From the NCBI RefSeq assembly GCF_016859125.1, contig NZ_CP069338.1, positions 12,465,501-12,529,500 of the forward strand: a DNA stretch of 64,000 bases, read 5' to 3'. The position numbers were made by a program, and so were the translations under genes. This document shows, in pieces, positions 57,413-64,000 of this stretch. Source of the stretch: Archangium violaceum (GTDB lineage: Bacteria; Myxococcota; Myxococcia; Myxococcales; Myxococcaceae). The notes beneath the pieces were generated by a model. That model was not told the origin of the DNA, searched no databases, and saw only the letters and a program-made list of their open reading frames with translations. The number at the start of each line of letters is the position of its first letter. The stretch's first letter is position 1.

Positions 57413-57532
57413 TTCCAGCCAGGTTGACTTCCAGCCCCCCAGGCGGCCGTGACCGTCGGGGCCTGGGCAAAGTCATTTCGAGCACGGATGAAGTGCGTGC
57501 TATGAGCACTGGCTCGGGGAACTGATCGTCTC

Positions 57533-58813
57533 ATGACGCAGCCTGCCAACACATCGAGGGCCTGGTGCCTGCTGGCAACGCTGGCGATGCTGGCCTCGTG
57601 GCCGGCGTTCGGACAGGCGGAACCTCCGACCTTCCGGGGAAGCCCGGAGCGAGGCGGTAACGGCCTCAAGGTGGGTAACGGTCGGCTGCACCTCACCTTC
57701 GACTTCGAGACGCGGTACGACAGCGCCGCCGGCTACTTCCCTCCCCCGGGTAACGTCGATCCCACCGCGGTGTCGGACCAGCTCTCCGGGGAAGCCGTGA
57801 TGCACATCCGTCCCGGACTGAAGCTGGAGCTCCCCGGCTCCAGGCTGGACGTGGACTTCAAGGGCTACGCCGACTACGTCCATTACACCGGCCTGTTCGC
57901 TCCGGGCTCGACCAACACGTCCCGCGTGGAAGCGCTGGCGGACCTCGGCATCACCTACGACAGGGAAGCACCCATCGGGGTGGAGCTGATGGACCACCTC
58001 CAGCGCTCGGACCAGACGAGCAGCGTGGCGCTCGGCGCGGGCGTGCTGTCGCTCTACAACGAGGCGCAGCTGAAGGTGCCGATCCGGCCCGGAGGCGGCG
58101 CCTTCGAGGTGACGCCCCAGCTGGCCTGGGGATTGGAGCACTTCAAGGCGACCGGCGCCCTGCGCCCGATAGGCTGCGACGGGCCCGAGTGCGATCCGGC
58201 CCTGGTGAGCACCTTCGACTACAGCAACGTGCGGGCGGGTCTCAATGCCCGCTGGCGCTTCCTGCCGAAGACGGCGGTGGTGATGGACACCGACTTCAAC
58301 GTGCGCACCTACGCCGAGGGCGGGACTCCGACCGCCCTGCTGATGCACGCCCGGGCGGGTCTATCGGGACTGGTGACCCCGAAGATCTCCGTGACCGCCA
58401 CGCTGGGCTGGGGCAAGGATTTCGGCACGGTGGCGGCGAGCTCGCTCCTCGCCCAACTGGAGGCCAACTACCTGCTGAGCCAGACGGCCAGCATCAAGGC
58501 CGGCTATTCGCGCACCCTGGAGCCCGTGGCGTACCTGGGCATGTTCCGAGATGACCGCGGGTACATGGAAGCGCAGGCCCTGCTCGGAGGCCGGCTCTCC
58601 GTGCGGGGACTCGCCTCGTTCGATCGCCTGAGCTTCGAGGGCGACCGGCGCGACACGATCTTCAAGCTGGATATCGGCCCCCAATACCAGTTCGAGAAGT
58701 GGCTCATCGTCGGGGCTGGCTACCTGTTGGGAGTCCGTTCGTCCTCGATGAGCGGCGCCGGAATCAACTACTCCCGCCACGAAGGGTATGTTCGAGTGTC
58801 CGTGGTGTATTGA
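57533..58813 (+). CDS. wzpB: Outer-membrane beta-barrel, WzpB-like polysaccharide export porin
   Basis: A signal peptide ([15 protein letters not shown]) is followed by about 400 residues of alternating amphipathic strands with Gly/aromatic girdles ([34 protein letters not shown] at the C-terminus). The last strand ends in Tyr, typical for outer-membrane insertion. It lies 13 bases before a short Wza-type gene. In M. xanthus a barrel called WzpB is encoded next to WzaB and completes the export pore for biosurfactant polysaccharide; the gene order relative to mglA is the same here (recalled, not searched). Confidence 0.8.
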   Translation: MTQPANTSRAWCLLATLAMLASWPAFGQAEPPTFRGSPERGGNGLKVGNGRLHLTFDFETRYDSAAGYFPPPGNVDPTAVSDQLSGEAVMHIRPGLKLELPGSRLDVDFKGYADYVHYTGLFAPGSTNTSRVEALADLGITYDREAPIGVELMDHLQRSDQTSSVALGAGVLSLYNEAQLKVPIRPGGGAFEVTPQLAWGLEHFKATGALRPIGCDGPECDPALVSTFDYSNVRAGLNARWRFLPKTAVVMDTDFNVRTYAEGGTPTALLMHARAGLSGLVTPKISVTATLGWGKDFGTVAASSLLAQLEANYLLSQTASIKAGYSRTLEPVAYLGMFRDDRGYMEAQALLGGRLSVRGLASFDRLSFEGDRRDTIFKLDIGPQYQFEKWLIVGAGYLLGVRSSSMSGAGINYSRHEGYVRVSVVY

Positions 58814-58826
58814 GACGGCCTCCGTG

Positions 58827-59438
58827 ATGCGCTCCCCATTCCTGCTCGTATTGCTGCTCGGCGCGCTGACGGCGTGCCGCACTCCCGCTTCCTCCCAGGC
58901 GCTCGACGCCTCCACCGTTCCTCCGCCCTCGGCGCCCGTGGCCTCCGACACCGGCCGCACGCTCGGCGCGGGAGACCTGGTGGATGTGCGCGTCTACCAG
59001 GAGCCCGATCATTCGGGTGTCTGGGCCGTCTCCTCCGAGGGCACCATCGACTACCCGCTGTGCGGGAAGATCCACCTCGCGGGCCGCACCTCCGGGACCG
59101 CCGCGGACGTGCTGCGCGAGTGCCTCGCCCGCTACCTGAAGCACCCCGATGTGTCCGTCGTCATCCGCGAGTACAACTCGAAGAAGGTCTTCGTCTTCGG
59201 CGAGGTGCAGAAGCCGGGCACGTTCTCCTACGAGGAGGGGATGACCGTCATCGAGGCGCTCACCCTGGCCGGCGGCCTCACCAAGACGGCCTCGCCCAAC
59301 GGCACCCAGGTGGCGCGGCAGATGGAAGGCCAGCAGCTGAAGATTCGCGTCCCGGTGAAGGACATCCGCGACGGCGTGGAGAAGAACTTCCCCCTCCAGC
59401 CGGGCGACATCATCTTCGTGCCGGAGAGCTTCTTCTAG
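58827..59438 (+). CDS. wzaB: Short Wza-type polysaccharide export lipoprotein, WzaB-like
   Basis: ATG 58827 (GTG 58824 alternative) gives 203 residues. A lipobox (LLLGALTAC) precedes a PES domain ([39 protein letters not shown]) and one SLBB-type repeat ([20 protein letters not shown]), ending [11 protein letters not shown]. The chain stops there: it lacks the extra ring domains and the C-terminal amphipathic helix by which E. coli Wza crosses the outer membrane. That fits the short OPX class that needs a separate barrel, which is encoded just upstream. Confidence 0.85.
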   Translation: MRSPFLLVLLLGALTACRTPASSQALDASTVPPPSAPVASDTGRTLGAGDLVDVRVYQEPDHSGVWAVSSEGTIDYPLCGKIHLAGRTSGTAADVLRECLARYLKHPDVSVVIREYNSKKVFVFGEVQKPGTFSYEEGMTVIEALTLAGGLTKTASPNGTQVARQMEGQQLKIRVPVKDIRDGVEKNFPLQPGDIIFVPESFF

Positions 59439-59442
59439 GCGC

Positions 59443-60267
59443 TCAGGCGCGCGGGGCCGGGGGCGTCCAGCCGATGTCGGCGAGGAAGCCCTGGGACTCG
59501 GAGATGAGCTGCGCGGCCAGCCCCGGCGCGCAGGCGAGCACGTCGCCGATTCCCACCTGGAAGGGGGCCCCGTCGATGCGCACCATCGTCCCGCCCGCCT
59601 CGCTCACCAGCAGCGAGCCCGCGGCCACGTCCCAGGGCTTGAGGCCGAACTCGAAGAAGCCATCGAAGCGGCCGGCGGCCACGTAGGCCAGATCCAACGC
59701 CGCGCTGCCCGTGCGCCGCATGCCCTGCGCCCGGACGATGAAGCGCCGCAACAGCCCCACCGGGCCCTCGGGCCGCTGGTGCACGTCATAGGGGAAGCCC
59801 GTGCACAGCAGCGCGTGCCCCAGCTCCGTGGTGCCCGAGGCCCTCAGGGGATGACCGTTGAGCGTGGCCCCCTCCCCTCGCGCCGCGGAGAAGAGCTCGT
59901 CCAGCATCGGGTTGTAGATGGCGCCGGCGAGCACTCCGTCCGGCCCCTCCACCCCCACGCTCACACAGAAGTGCGGCACCCGGTGCGCGTAGTTGGTGGT
60001 GCCATCCAGGGGATCCACGATCCACCGCAGGCCCGAGCCCTTCGAGGCCCCACTCTCCTCGGCCAGGATCGCATGGCCCGGGTAGCGCTGGCGGATGAAG
60101 CCGAGCACCGCCGCCTCGGCCGCCCGGTCCGCGTCGGTGACCAGATCGATACCTCCCTTGTACTCGATGGTGCGCTCGCCCTGGAAACGCTCGGCGAGCA
60201 CGCGGCCCGCGAGCCGGGCCCCCTCCTCGGCGATGCGGCGCAGGGTCGCGGGCGATTCATCCGACAT
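59443..60267 (-). CDS. Inositol monophosphatase-family protein (SuhB-like)
   Basis: The 274-residue product has the metal-site motifs of the family: LAEESG supplies one Glu, WIVDPLDGTTNYAHR the Asp-Pro-Leu-Asp core, and KPWDVAAGSLLVSEAGG the C-terminal Asp. Such enzymes hydrolyse inositol or related sugar phosphates, or 3'-phosphoadenosine phosphates. It is the last gene of a five-gene minus-strand operon with peptidoglycan recycling functions and converges on wzaB with 4 bases between stops. Confidence 0.92.
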   Translation of the reverse strand: MSDESPATLRRIAEEGARLAGRVLAERFQGERTIEYKGGIDLVTDADRAAEAAVLGFIRQRYPGHAILAEESGASKGSGLRWIVDPLDGTTNYAHRVPHFCVSVGVEGPDGVLAGAIYNPMLDELFSAARGEGATLNGHPLRASGTTELGHALLCTGFPYDVHQRPEGPVGLLRRFIVRAQGMRRTGSAALDLAYVAAGRFDGFFEFGLKPWDVAAGSLLVSEAGGTMVRIDGAPFQVGIGDVLACAPGLAAQLISESQGFLADIGWTPPAPRA

Positions 60268-60288
60268 GACGGCTCCTCCCTCCTTCGT

Positions 60289-60834
60289 CTACTTCGCGGG
60301 CTCGGCGAGCAGTTCCTCGATCTCCGCCTGGTACTTGGAGAGGAACTCCTCGGCGAAGCCCTCGTGCACGTAGCGAACCACGCCCTTGCGATCAAGCAGC
60401 ACCGTGGTGGGCATACCGCGGATCCGCAGCACCTTCTCCGACACCTCGGCGTTGGCGTCGAGGAGCACGGGCAGCGTCACCTTCGCCTCCTCGAGGAAGG
60501 CGGGAATCCCCCGGGTGTCCCCATCCACGTTGAGCGCGTACACCTTCAGGCCCCGCGAGGCGTAGTGCTTCGCGAAATCCTGGTACATCGGGAGCGCATC
60601 GCGGCAGGGCGCGCACCAGGTGGCCCATACGTCGAGCAGCACCACGCTGCCCCGGTCGCTGGCGATGGAGAAGGGCTCACCACCGGGGTAGCGCTTGACG
60701 GTGAACTCCAGCGGGGTGGGCGCGGACTCCAGCCCCCCCGGGGAGGTGGCCAGCGCGGGAGCCGTGAGCGACGGCATCTTCTGCGCGCAACCGGAGAGCG
60801 CGAGCACGGCCAGGGCGAGGCGGAAGGGACGCAT
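60289..60834 (-). CDS. TlpA-like thioredoxin-fold lipoprotein
   Basis: The 181-residue product has a lipobox (LAVLALSGC), a short linker and a thioredoxin fold with the redox site WCAPC in DVWATWCAPCRDALP. The cis-Pro loop GMPTTVLLDRKG is intact. It is exported and lipid-anchored, so it would reduce or resolve disulfides in the periplasm (ResA/TlpA type). It starts 3 bases after mpl ends, an unusual neighbour, which points to coupling with cell-wall recycling or simple operon sharing. Confidence 0.88.
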   Translation of the reverse strand: MRPFRLALAVLALSGCAQKMPSLTAPALATSPGGLESAPTPLEFTVKRYPGGEPFSIASDRGSVVLLDVWATWCAPCRDALPMYQDFAKHYASRGLKVYALNVDGDTRGIPAFLEEAKVTLPVLLDANAEVSEKVLRIRGMPTTVLLDRKGVVRYVHEGFAEEFLSKYQAEIEELLAEPAK

Positions 60835-60837
60835 GCC

Positions 60838-62304
60838 TTATTGTGCCCCCAAGCGGGCCCGCAGCGCGACGAGCAACTTGTCGATGAACCCACCGAAGGC
60901 GCCATTGCTCATGACGAGCAGCACGTCACCGGGCTGGGACTCGCGCGCGACGCGCTCGACGAGCGTGGGCACGTCCGAGGCGAGATCCGCGGCGATGCCC
61001 TGGGACTTCAGCTCCTCGGTGACACGGGGCACGTCCAGTTCCTCGCCGGTGGGCACCTTGTCGTGACGCTCGGGCACCTTGAGGCTGGCCCTCGTGGCCC
61101 CGGTGAAGGAGTGCGCGTAGTCCTCCTGGTGGATGTTGCGGCGGCTGGTGTTCGAGCGCGGCTCGAAGATGGCCCACAGCCGGCGCTCCGGGTAGCGGTG
61201 GCGGATGGCGGCGATCGTCTCCCGCACCGCCGTGGGGTGGTGCGCGAAGTCATCCACCACCAGGATGCCGCCAATCTCCGCCCGCACCTCCTGGCGGCGC
61301 TTCACCCCGCGGAAGGTGGCCAGGCCCTTGGTGATCTCCTCGAAGGACAGGCCCAGCCCACGCGCCGCGGCGATGACGCTGAGCGTGTTCTCCACGTTGT
61401 GCAGGCCGGAGAGCGGCAGCAGCGCGGTGCCCAGCACGGTGCCACGCTCGACCACCTCGAAGCGGGCGCCCTCGGGGCCGAAACGCACGTTGCGCGGGGT
61501 GTAGTCCGCCTCGGCGCCCTCCTTCGCCACGTAGGTGATGACCTGGCCCTGGCACGCTTGCGCCAGCTTCACGGCGTTGGGGTACGCGGCGCACACCACC
61601 AGCCGGCCGTCCTTGGGAATCAGCCGGACGAACTTGTCGAAGGTGGACTCGTAGTGCGGCAAGTCCCGGAAGATGTCCGCGTGGTCGAACTCCACGCTGG
61701 TGAGGATGGCCGTCTTCGGACGGTAGTGAAGGAACTTGGAGCCCTTGTCCCAGTAGGCCGTGTCGTACTCGTCGCCCTCGACGACGAAGTGCGGCCCCTT
61801 CCCCACCCGGTAGTTGCCCGAGTAGTTCTGCGTGACGCCGCCCACGAGGAAGGACGGATCCTTCCCCGCCTCCACCAGCACGTGCGCCATCAGCGAGGAC
61901 GTGGTCGTCTTGCCGTGCGTGCCGGCCACCACGACGGAGTGCGCCCGGTCCAGGAAGAGCGAGCCCAGCGCCGCCGGGAAGCTCATCTGGGCGATGCGGC
62001 GCTCGCGCACGGCGGTGGCCTCGGGGTTCACCCGGCGGATGACGTTGCCGATGATGACCAGGTCCGGCTTCGCCACGTCGAGGTTCTCCGGACGGTAGGG
62101 CGTGAGCGCCTGGATGCCCCACTCGCGGAGCATGTCGCTCATGGGCGGGTAGACGTTCTCGTCGCTGCCGGTGACGTCGTAGCCAGCGGCCTTGAGCATA
62201 CCGGCGAAGGAGCCCATGCCCGTTCCGGCCACGCCGACGAGGTGGATGCGGCGCACCGCGCCGGGGGTGATGGTTTCGAGGACGTTGCCGTTGTCGTCAG
62301 CCAT
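60838..62304 (-). CDS. mpl: UDP-N-acetylmuramate:tripeptide ligase Mpl
   Basis: The 488-residue Mur-type ligase reattaches recovered L-Ala-gamma-D-Glu-meso-DAP to UDP-MurNAc. The N-terminal GVAGTGMGSFAGMLKAAG, the ATP loop VAGTHGKTTTSSL, EGDEYDTAYWDKGSKF and the central EFDHADIF, plus the C-terminal FEPRSNTSRR, are Mpl hallmarks that separate it from MurC. ATG 62304 overlaps the end of the serine-hydrolase gene by 8 bases. Confidence 0.95.
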   Translation of the reverse strand: MADDNGNVLETITPGAVRRIHLVGVAGTGMGSFAGMLKAAGYDVTGSDENVYPPMSDMLREWGIQALTPYRPENLDVAKPDLVIIGNVIRRVNPEATAVRERRIAQMSFPAALGSLFLDRAHSVVVAGTHGKTTTSSLMAHVLVEAGKDPSFLVGGVTQNYSGNYRVGKGPHFVVEGDEYDTAYWDKGSKFLHYRPKTAILTSVEFDHADIFRDLPHYESTFDKFVRLIPKDGRLVVCAAYPNAVKLAQACQGQVITYVAKEGAEADYTPRNVRFGPEGARFEVVERGTVLGTALLPLSGLHNVENTLSVIAAARGLGLSFEEITKGLATFRGVKRRQEVRAEIGGILVVDDFAHHPTAVRETIAAIRHRYPERRLWAIFEPRSNTSRRNIHQEDYAHSFTGATRASLKVPERHDKVPTGEELDVPRVTEELKSQGIAADLASDVPTLVERVARESQPGDVLLVMSNGAFGGFIDKLLVALRARLGAQ

Positions 62305-63472
62305 GTGCTTTCGGGGTGAGGTCGCTGAGGCCGAGGGCCTGCACGACGAGATCGTGGAAGACGGGGCGGAAATCGCGGATGCGAACTTCCTTGCGGCCAT
62401 GCGCCACGCGGTTGGTGACGAGCGCCACCACGAGCGAGCGGCGCAGGTCCACCCAGAGACTGGTGCCGGTGAAGCCGAGGTGGCCCACCGCGCCCGGAGG
62501 CGTGTCACCGATGAAGTGGCCCGCGCTGGACAGGCCCTGGGAGGGCGAGTCGAACCCCATGGAGCGGGTGCTGCCCTCCAGGATGGGATCGCTGGCCAGC
62601 GCGCGGTACCAGAGCGGACCGGGAGCGATGGAGGGCTCCCCCGCGCACCCGGCGAGGACGGCCTGGCCGAAGCGGGCCACGTCCACCGCGGTGCCGAAGA
62701 GGCCCGCGTGACCGCTGACGCCGTCCATCACCCAGGCGTTGTCGTCATCCACCTCGCCGGGCATCGAGGCACGGGAGGGAAGCTCGCCCCACATCCCGTC
62801 CTGACCGGGAGCGGGCTCCCGAGGACGGGTGGCTCCGGTGGGCGCCACGCGGCCATCCGTGGGGAAGTCCGTGAGGCGGTGGAAACGAGCGGAGAGCCCG
62901 AGCGGCTCGGCGACATGGCGCGAGAAGAGGACGTCCAGGGGCGCGCCTCCCGCACGGGCCAGAATCTCTCCCAGGAGGATGAAGCCCACGTCGCTGTAGG
63001 CGGTGGCGGTGCGCAGCGGAGCCACGAGCGGGGTGCGCGCGGCGGCCTGGATGACCTCCTCACGGACTCGGGCGCGGGTAGCCGAGGGACAGGAAGGCTC
63101 GAGGAGCTCGGGCGTGGAGGTGAGTGCCTCGGCGAAGAAGGGCACGAAGGGCGGCAGGCCCGAGCGGTGATAGAGCAGGTCCGCCACCGTGGCACCCGCG
63201 TCCCCCACGGGCGAGCCCGGGTAGAAGCGGGCCACGGGCGTCTCGGGACCGACCTTGCCCTCGGTCCAGGAGCGGAGGAAGAGCGCGGTGGTGCAGAGCA
63301 CCTTGGTGAGGGAGGCCAGGTCGAAACGCGTGTCTCCGGTGACGTTGCCGGCCACGCCGCCAAAGACCTGGGCACCCCGGTGCATCACCACGGCCTGCGC
63401 GGCCGGGAAGATGCCGAGTGAGACGGCCTCCTCGAGAACACCCTGGAGCTCCGCGATGGGGTGACTGCTCAT
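62297..63472 (-). CDS. Serine hydrolase of the beta-lactamase / class C penicillin-binding family
   Basis: The 391-residue product has the SxxK motif in ASLTKVL, YSDVG in the YxN position and HLGFTG in the KTG position. LLYHRSGLPPF also fits. No signal peptide is seen, so it may act in the cytoplasm on muropeptide-like substrates, as expected from its neighbours LD-carboxypeptidase and mpl. The Asp in YSD instead of Asn is seen in some family members. The start ATG overlaps the stop of the LD-carboxypeptidase gene. Confidence 0.88.
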   Translation of the reverse strand: MSSHPIAELQGVLEEAVSLGIFPAAQAVVMHRGAQVFGGVAGNVTGDTRFDLASLTKVLCTTALFLRSWTEGKVGPETPVARFYPGSPVGDAGATVADLLYHRSGLPPFVPFFAEALTSTPELLEPSCPSATRARVREEVIQAAARTPLVAPLRTATAYSDVGFILLGEILARAGGAPLDVLFSRHVAEPLGLSARFHRLTDFPTDGRVAPTGATRPREPAPGQDGMWGELPSRASMPGEVDDDNAWVMDGVSGHAGLFGTAVDVARFGQAVLAGCAGEPSIAPGPLWYRALASDPILEGSTRSMGFDSPSQGLSSAGHFIGDTPPGAVGHLGFTGTSLWVDLRRSLVVALVTNRVAHGRKEVRIRDFRPVFHDLVVQALGLSDLTPKAHG

Positions 63473-64000
63473 GCCTGCACCGCTCCTTCGAGGAAGGTGA
63501 GGCGGGCGGCGCCAGCATCCAACCGCACCTGGGTGCCAAGGGCGACGGGGTAGTTGGGGATGTCGTGGCCGATGGGGAAGCCAGCGGCACACGGCACCCC
63601 CGCCTCCTCGGCGAGCGAGCGCAGGACATCCGCGCTGCTGTAGGGAGCGGCCTTCTGCTCGCAGTCGGTGAAGTCGCCGAGCACGATGCCACGCACCCGG
63701 TCGAAGACGCCCGCGAGCATCAGATGGGTCCAGATGCGGTCGAGCCGGTAGGGGCGCTCGCCCACGTCCTCGAGCAGCAGGATGGCCCCGTCGAGCGATG
63801 GCATGTAGGGGGTGCCCAGCAGCCGGGACAGGACGGAGAGGTTGCCCCCGAGGAGCGGGCCCTCGACGACACCGGGGACGAAGGTGGCCTTGCCCTGGAG
63901 CGGCGGCGGAGGCTCTGGGGATTCGAGCAGACGGAAGAGGTACTCCTGGACCTCGGGCGGCTGCTTGCCCAGGTGGGTGAGCACGGGCCCGTGGATGGTG
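63469..64000 (-). CDS. LD-carboxypeptidase (S66 family), C-terminal part
   Basis: The window holds the last 176 codons; the start lies beyond the right edge. GPLLGGNLSVLSRLLGTPY and LLLEDVGERPYRLDRIWTHL carry the S66 pattern with its Glu, and the C-terminal GFPIGHDIPNYPVALG carries the catalytic His. The nucleophile serine is outside the window. S66 enzymes cut the D-Ala from recycled tetrapeptide, producing the tripeptide used by Mpl, so the operon order makes metabolic sense. Confidence 0.9.
   Translation of the reverse strand, partial: TIHGPVLTHLGKQPPEVQEYLFRLLESPEPPPPLQGKATFVPGVVEGPLLGGNLSVLSRLLGTPYMPSLDGAILLLEDVGERPYRLDRIWTHLMLAGVFDRVRGIVLGDFTDCEQKAAPYSSADVLRSLAEEAGVPCAAGFPIGHDIPNYPVALGTQVRLDAGAARLTFLEGAVQA

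Overview
The window reads as chromosomal DNA of a high-GC myxobacterium, most likely in the Cystobacterineae (Cystobacter, Archangium or Melittangium type). The evidence is the gliding polarity pair mglB-mglA, many eukaryote-like Ser/Thr kinases and TPR proteins, abundant lipoproteins, and strong third-position G+C in every gene. No IS element, prophage, plasmid origin, rRNA or CRISPR array was seen, so this is core chromosome with scattered decay rather than an island.

Layout. 1-2.4 kb: a TetR-controlled CoA-transferase-like operon with a perfect 16-bp operator. 2.5-6.2 kb: a small secreted protein, moaC with a Cys/Met-metabolism PLP enzyme, then trxB opposite a cyclic-nucleotide-binding protein. 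6.2-9.8 kb: a GAF / receiver / histidine kinase / diguanylate cyclase array that is visibly damaged. 9.8-14.3 kb: two orphan hypotheticals, radC, a DUF3006-like lipoprotein and recQ. 14.3-21.6 kb: a very large membrane TPR protein with a small membrane partner, an NAD-dependent epimerase plus acyltransferase operon, and a DUF4142 lipoprotein. 21.6-28.2 kb: a decayed gene, a kinase-TPR protein, and a three-gene envelope-glycan block (polysaccharide deacetylase, GT2 glycosyltransferase, FAD oxidoreductase).

28.5-40.2 kb: a zinc-ribbon/GYF/TPR membrane protein, then a translation and replication-repair core: serS, all four serine tRNAs, tRNA-Arg(ACG) beside tadA (the enzyme that edits it), SRP RNA (ffs), dnaX, ybaB and recR. 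An inverted GT22-like mannosyltransferase splits ffs from dnaX. dnaX is frame-split at a place that would give a gamma-like short form and a tau-like long form.

40.2-59.4 kb is the most distinctive part. A three-gene operon (carboxypeptidase-regulatory-like protein, FecR-like lipoprotein, Ser/Thr kinase with a TonB-like tail) runs away from mglBA. Downstream of mglBA, eleven same-strand genes follow in close order: a periplasmic protein, three TPR/coiled-coil proteins, a small periplasmic protein, a GltG-like membrane protein with FHA-like and TonB-like ends, a cyclic-nucleotide-binding protein, a small secreted protein, and a beta-barrel plus short Wza-type export pair that match WzpB/WzaB of Myxococcus xanthus. 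This puts the polarity GTPase, a Glt/Nfs-like envelope complex and polysaccharide export in one block. 59.4-64 kb: a minus-strand peptidoglycan-recycling operon (LD-carboxypeptidase, serine hydrolase, mpl, TlpA-like thioredoxin, inositol monophosphatase family).
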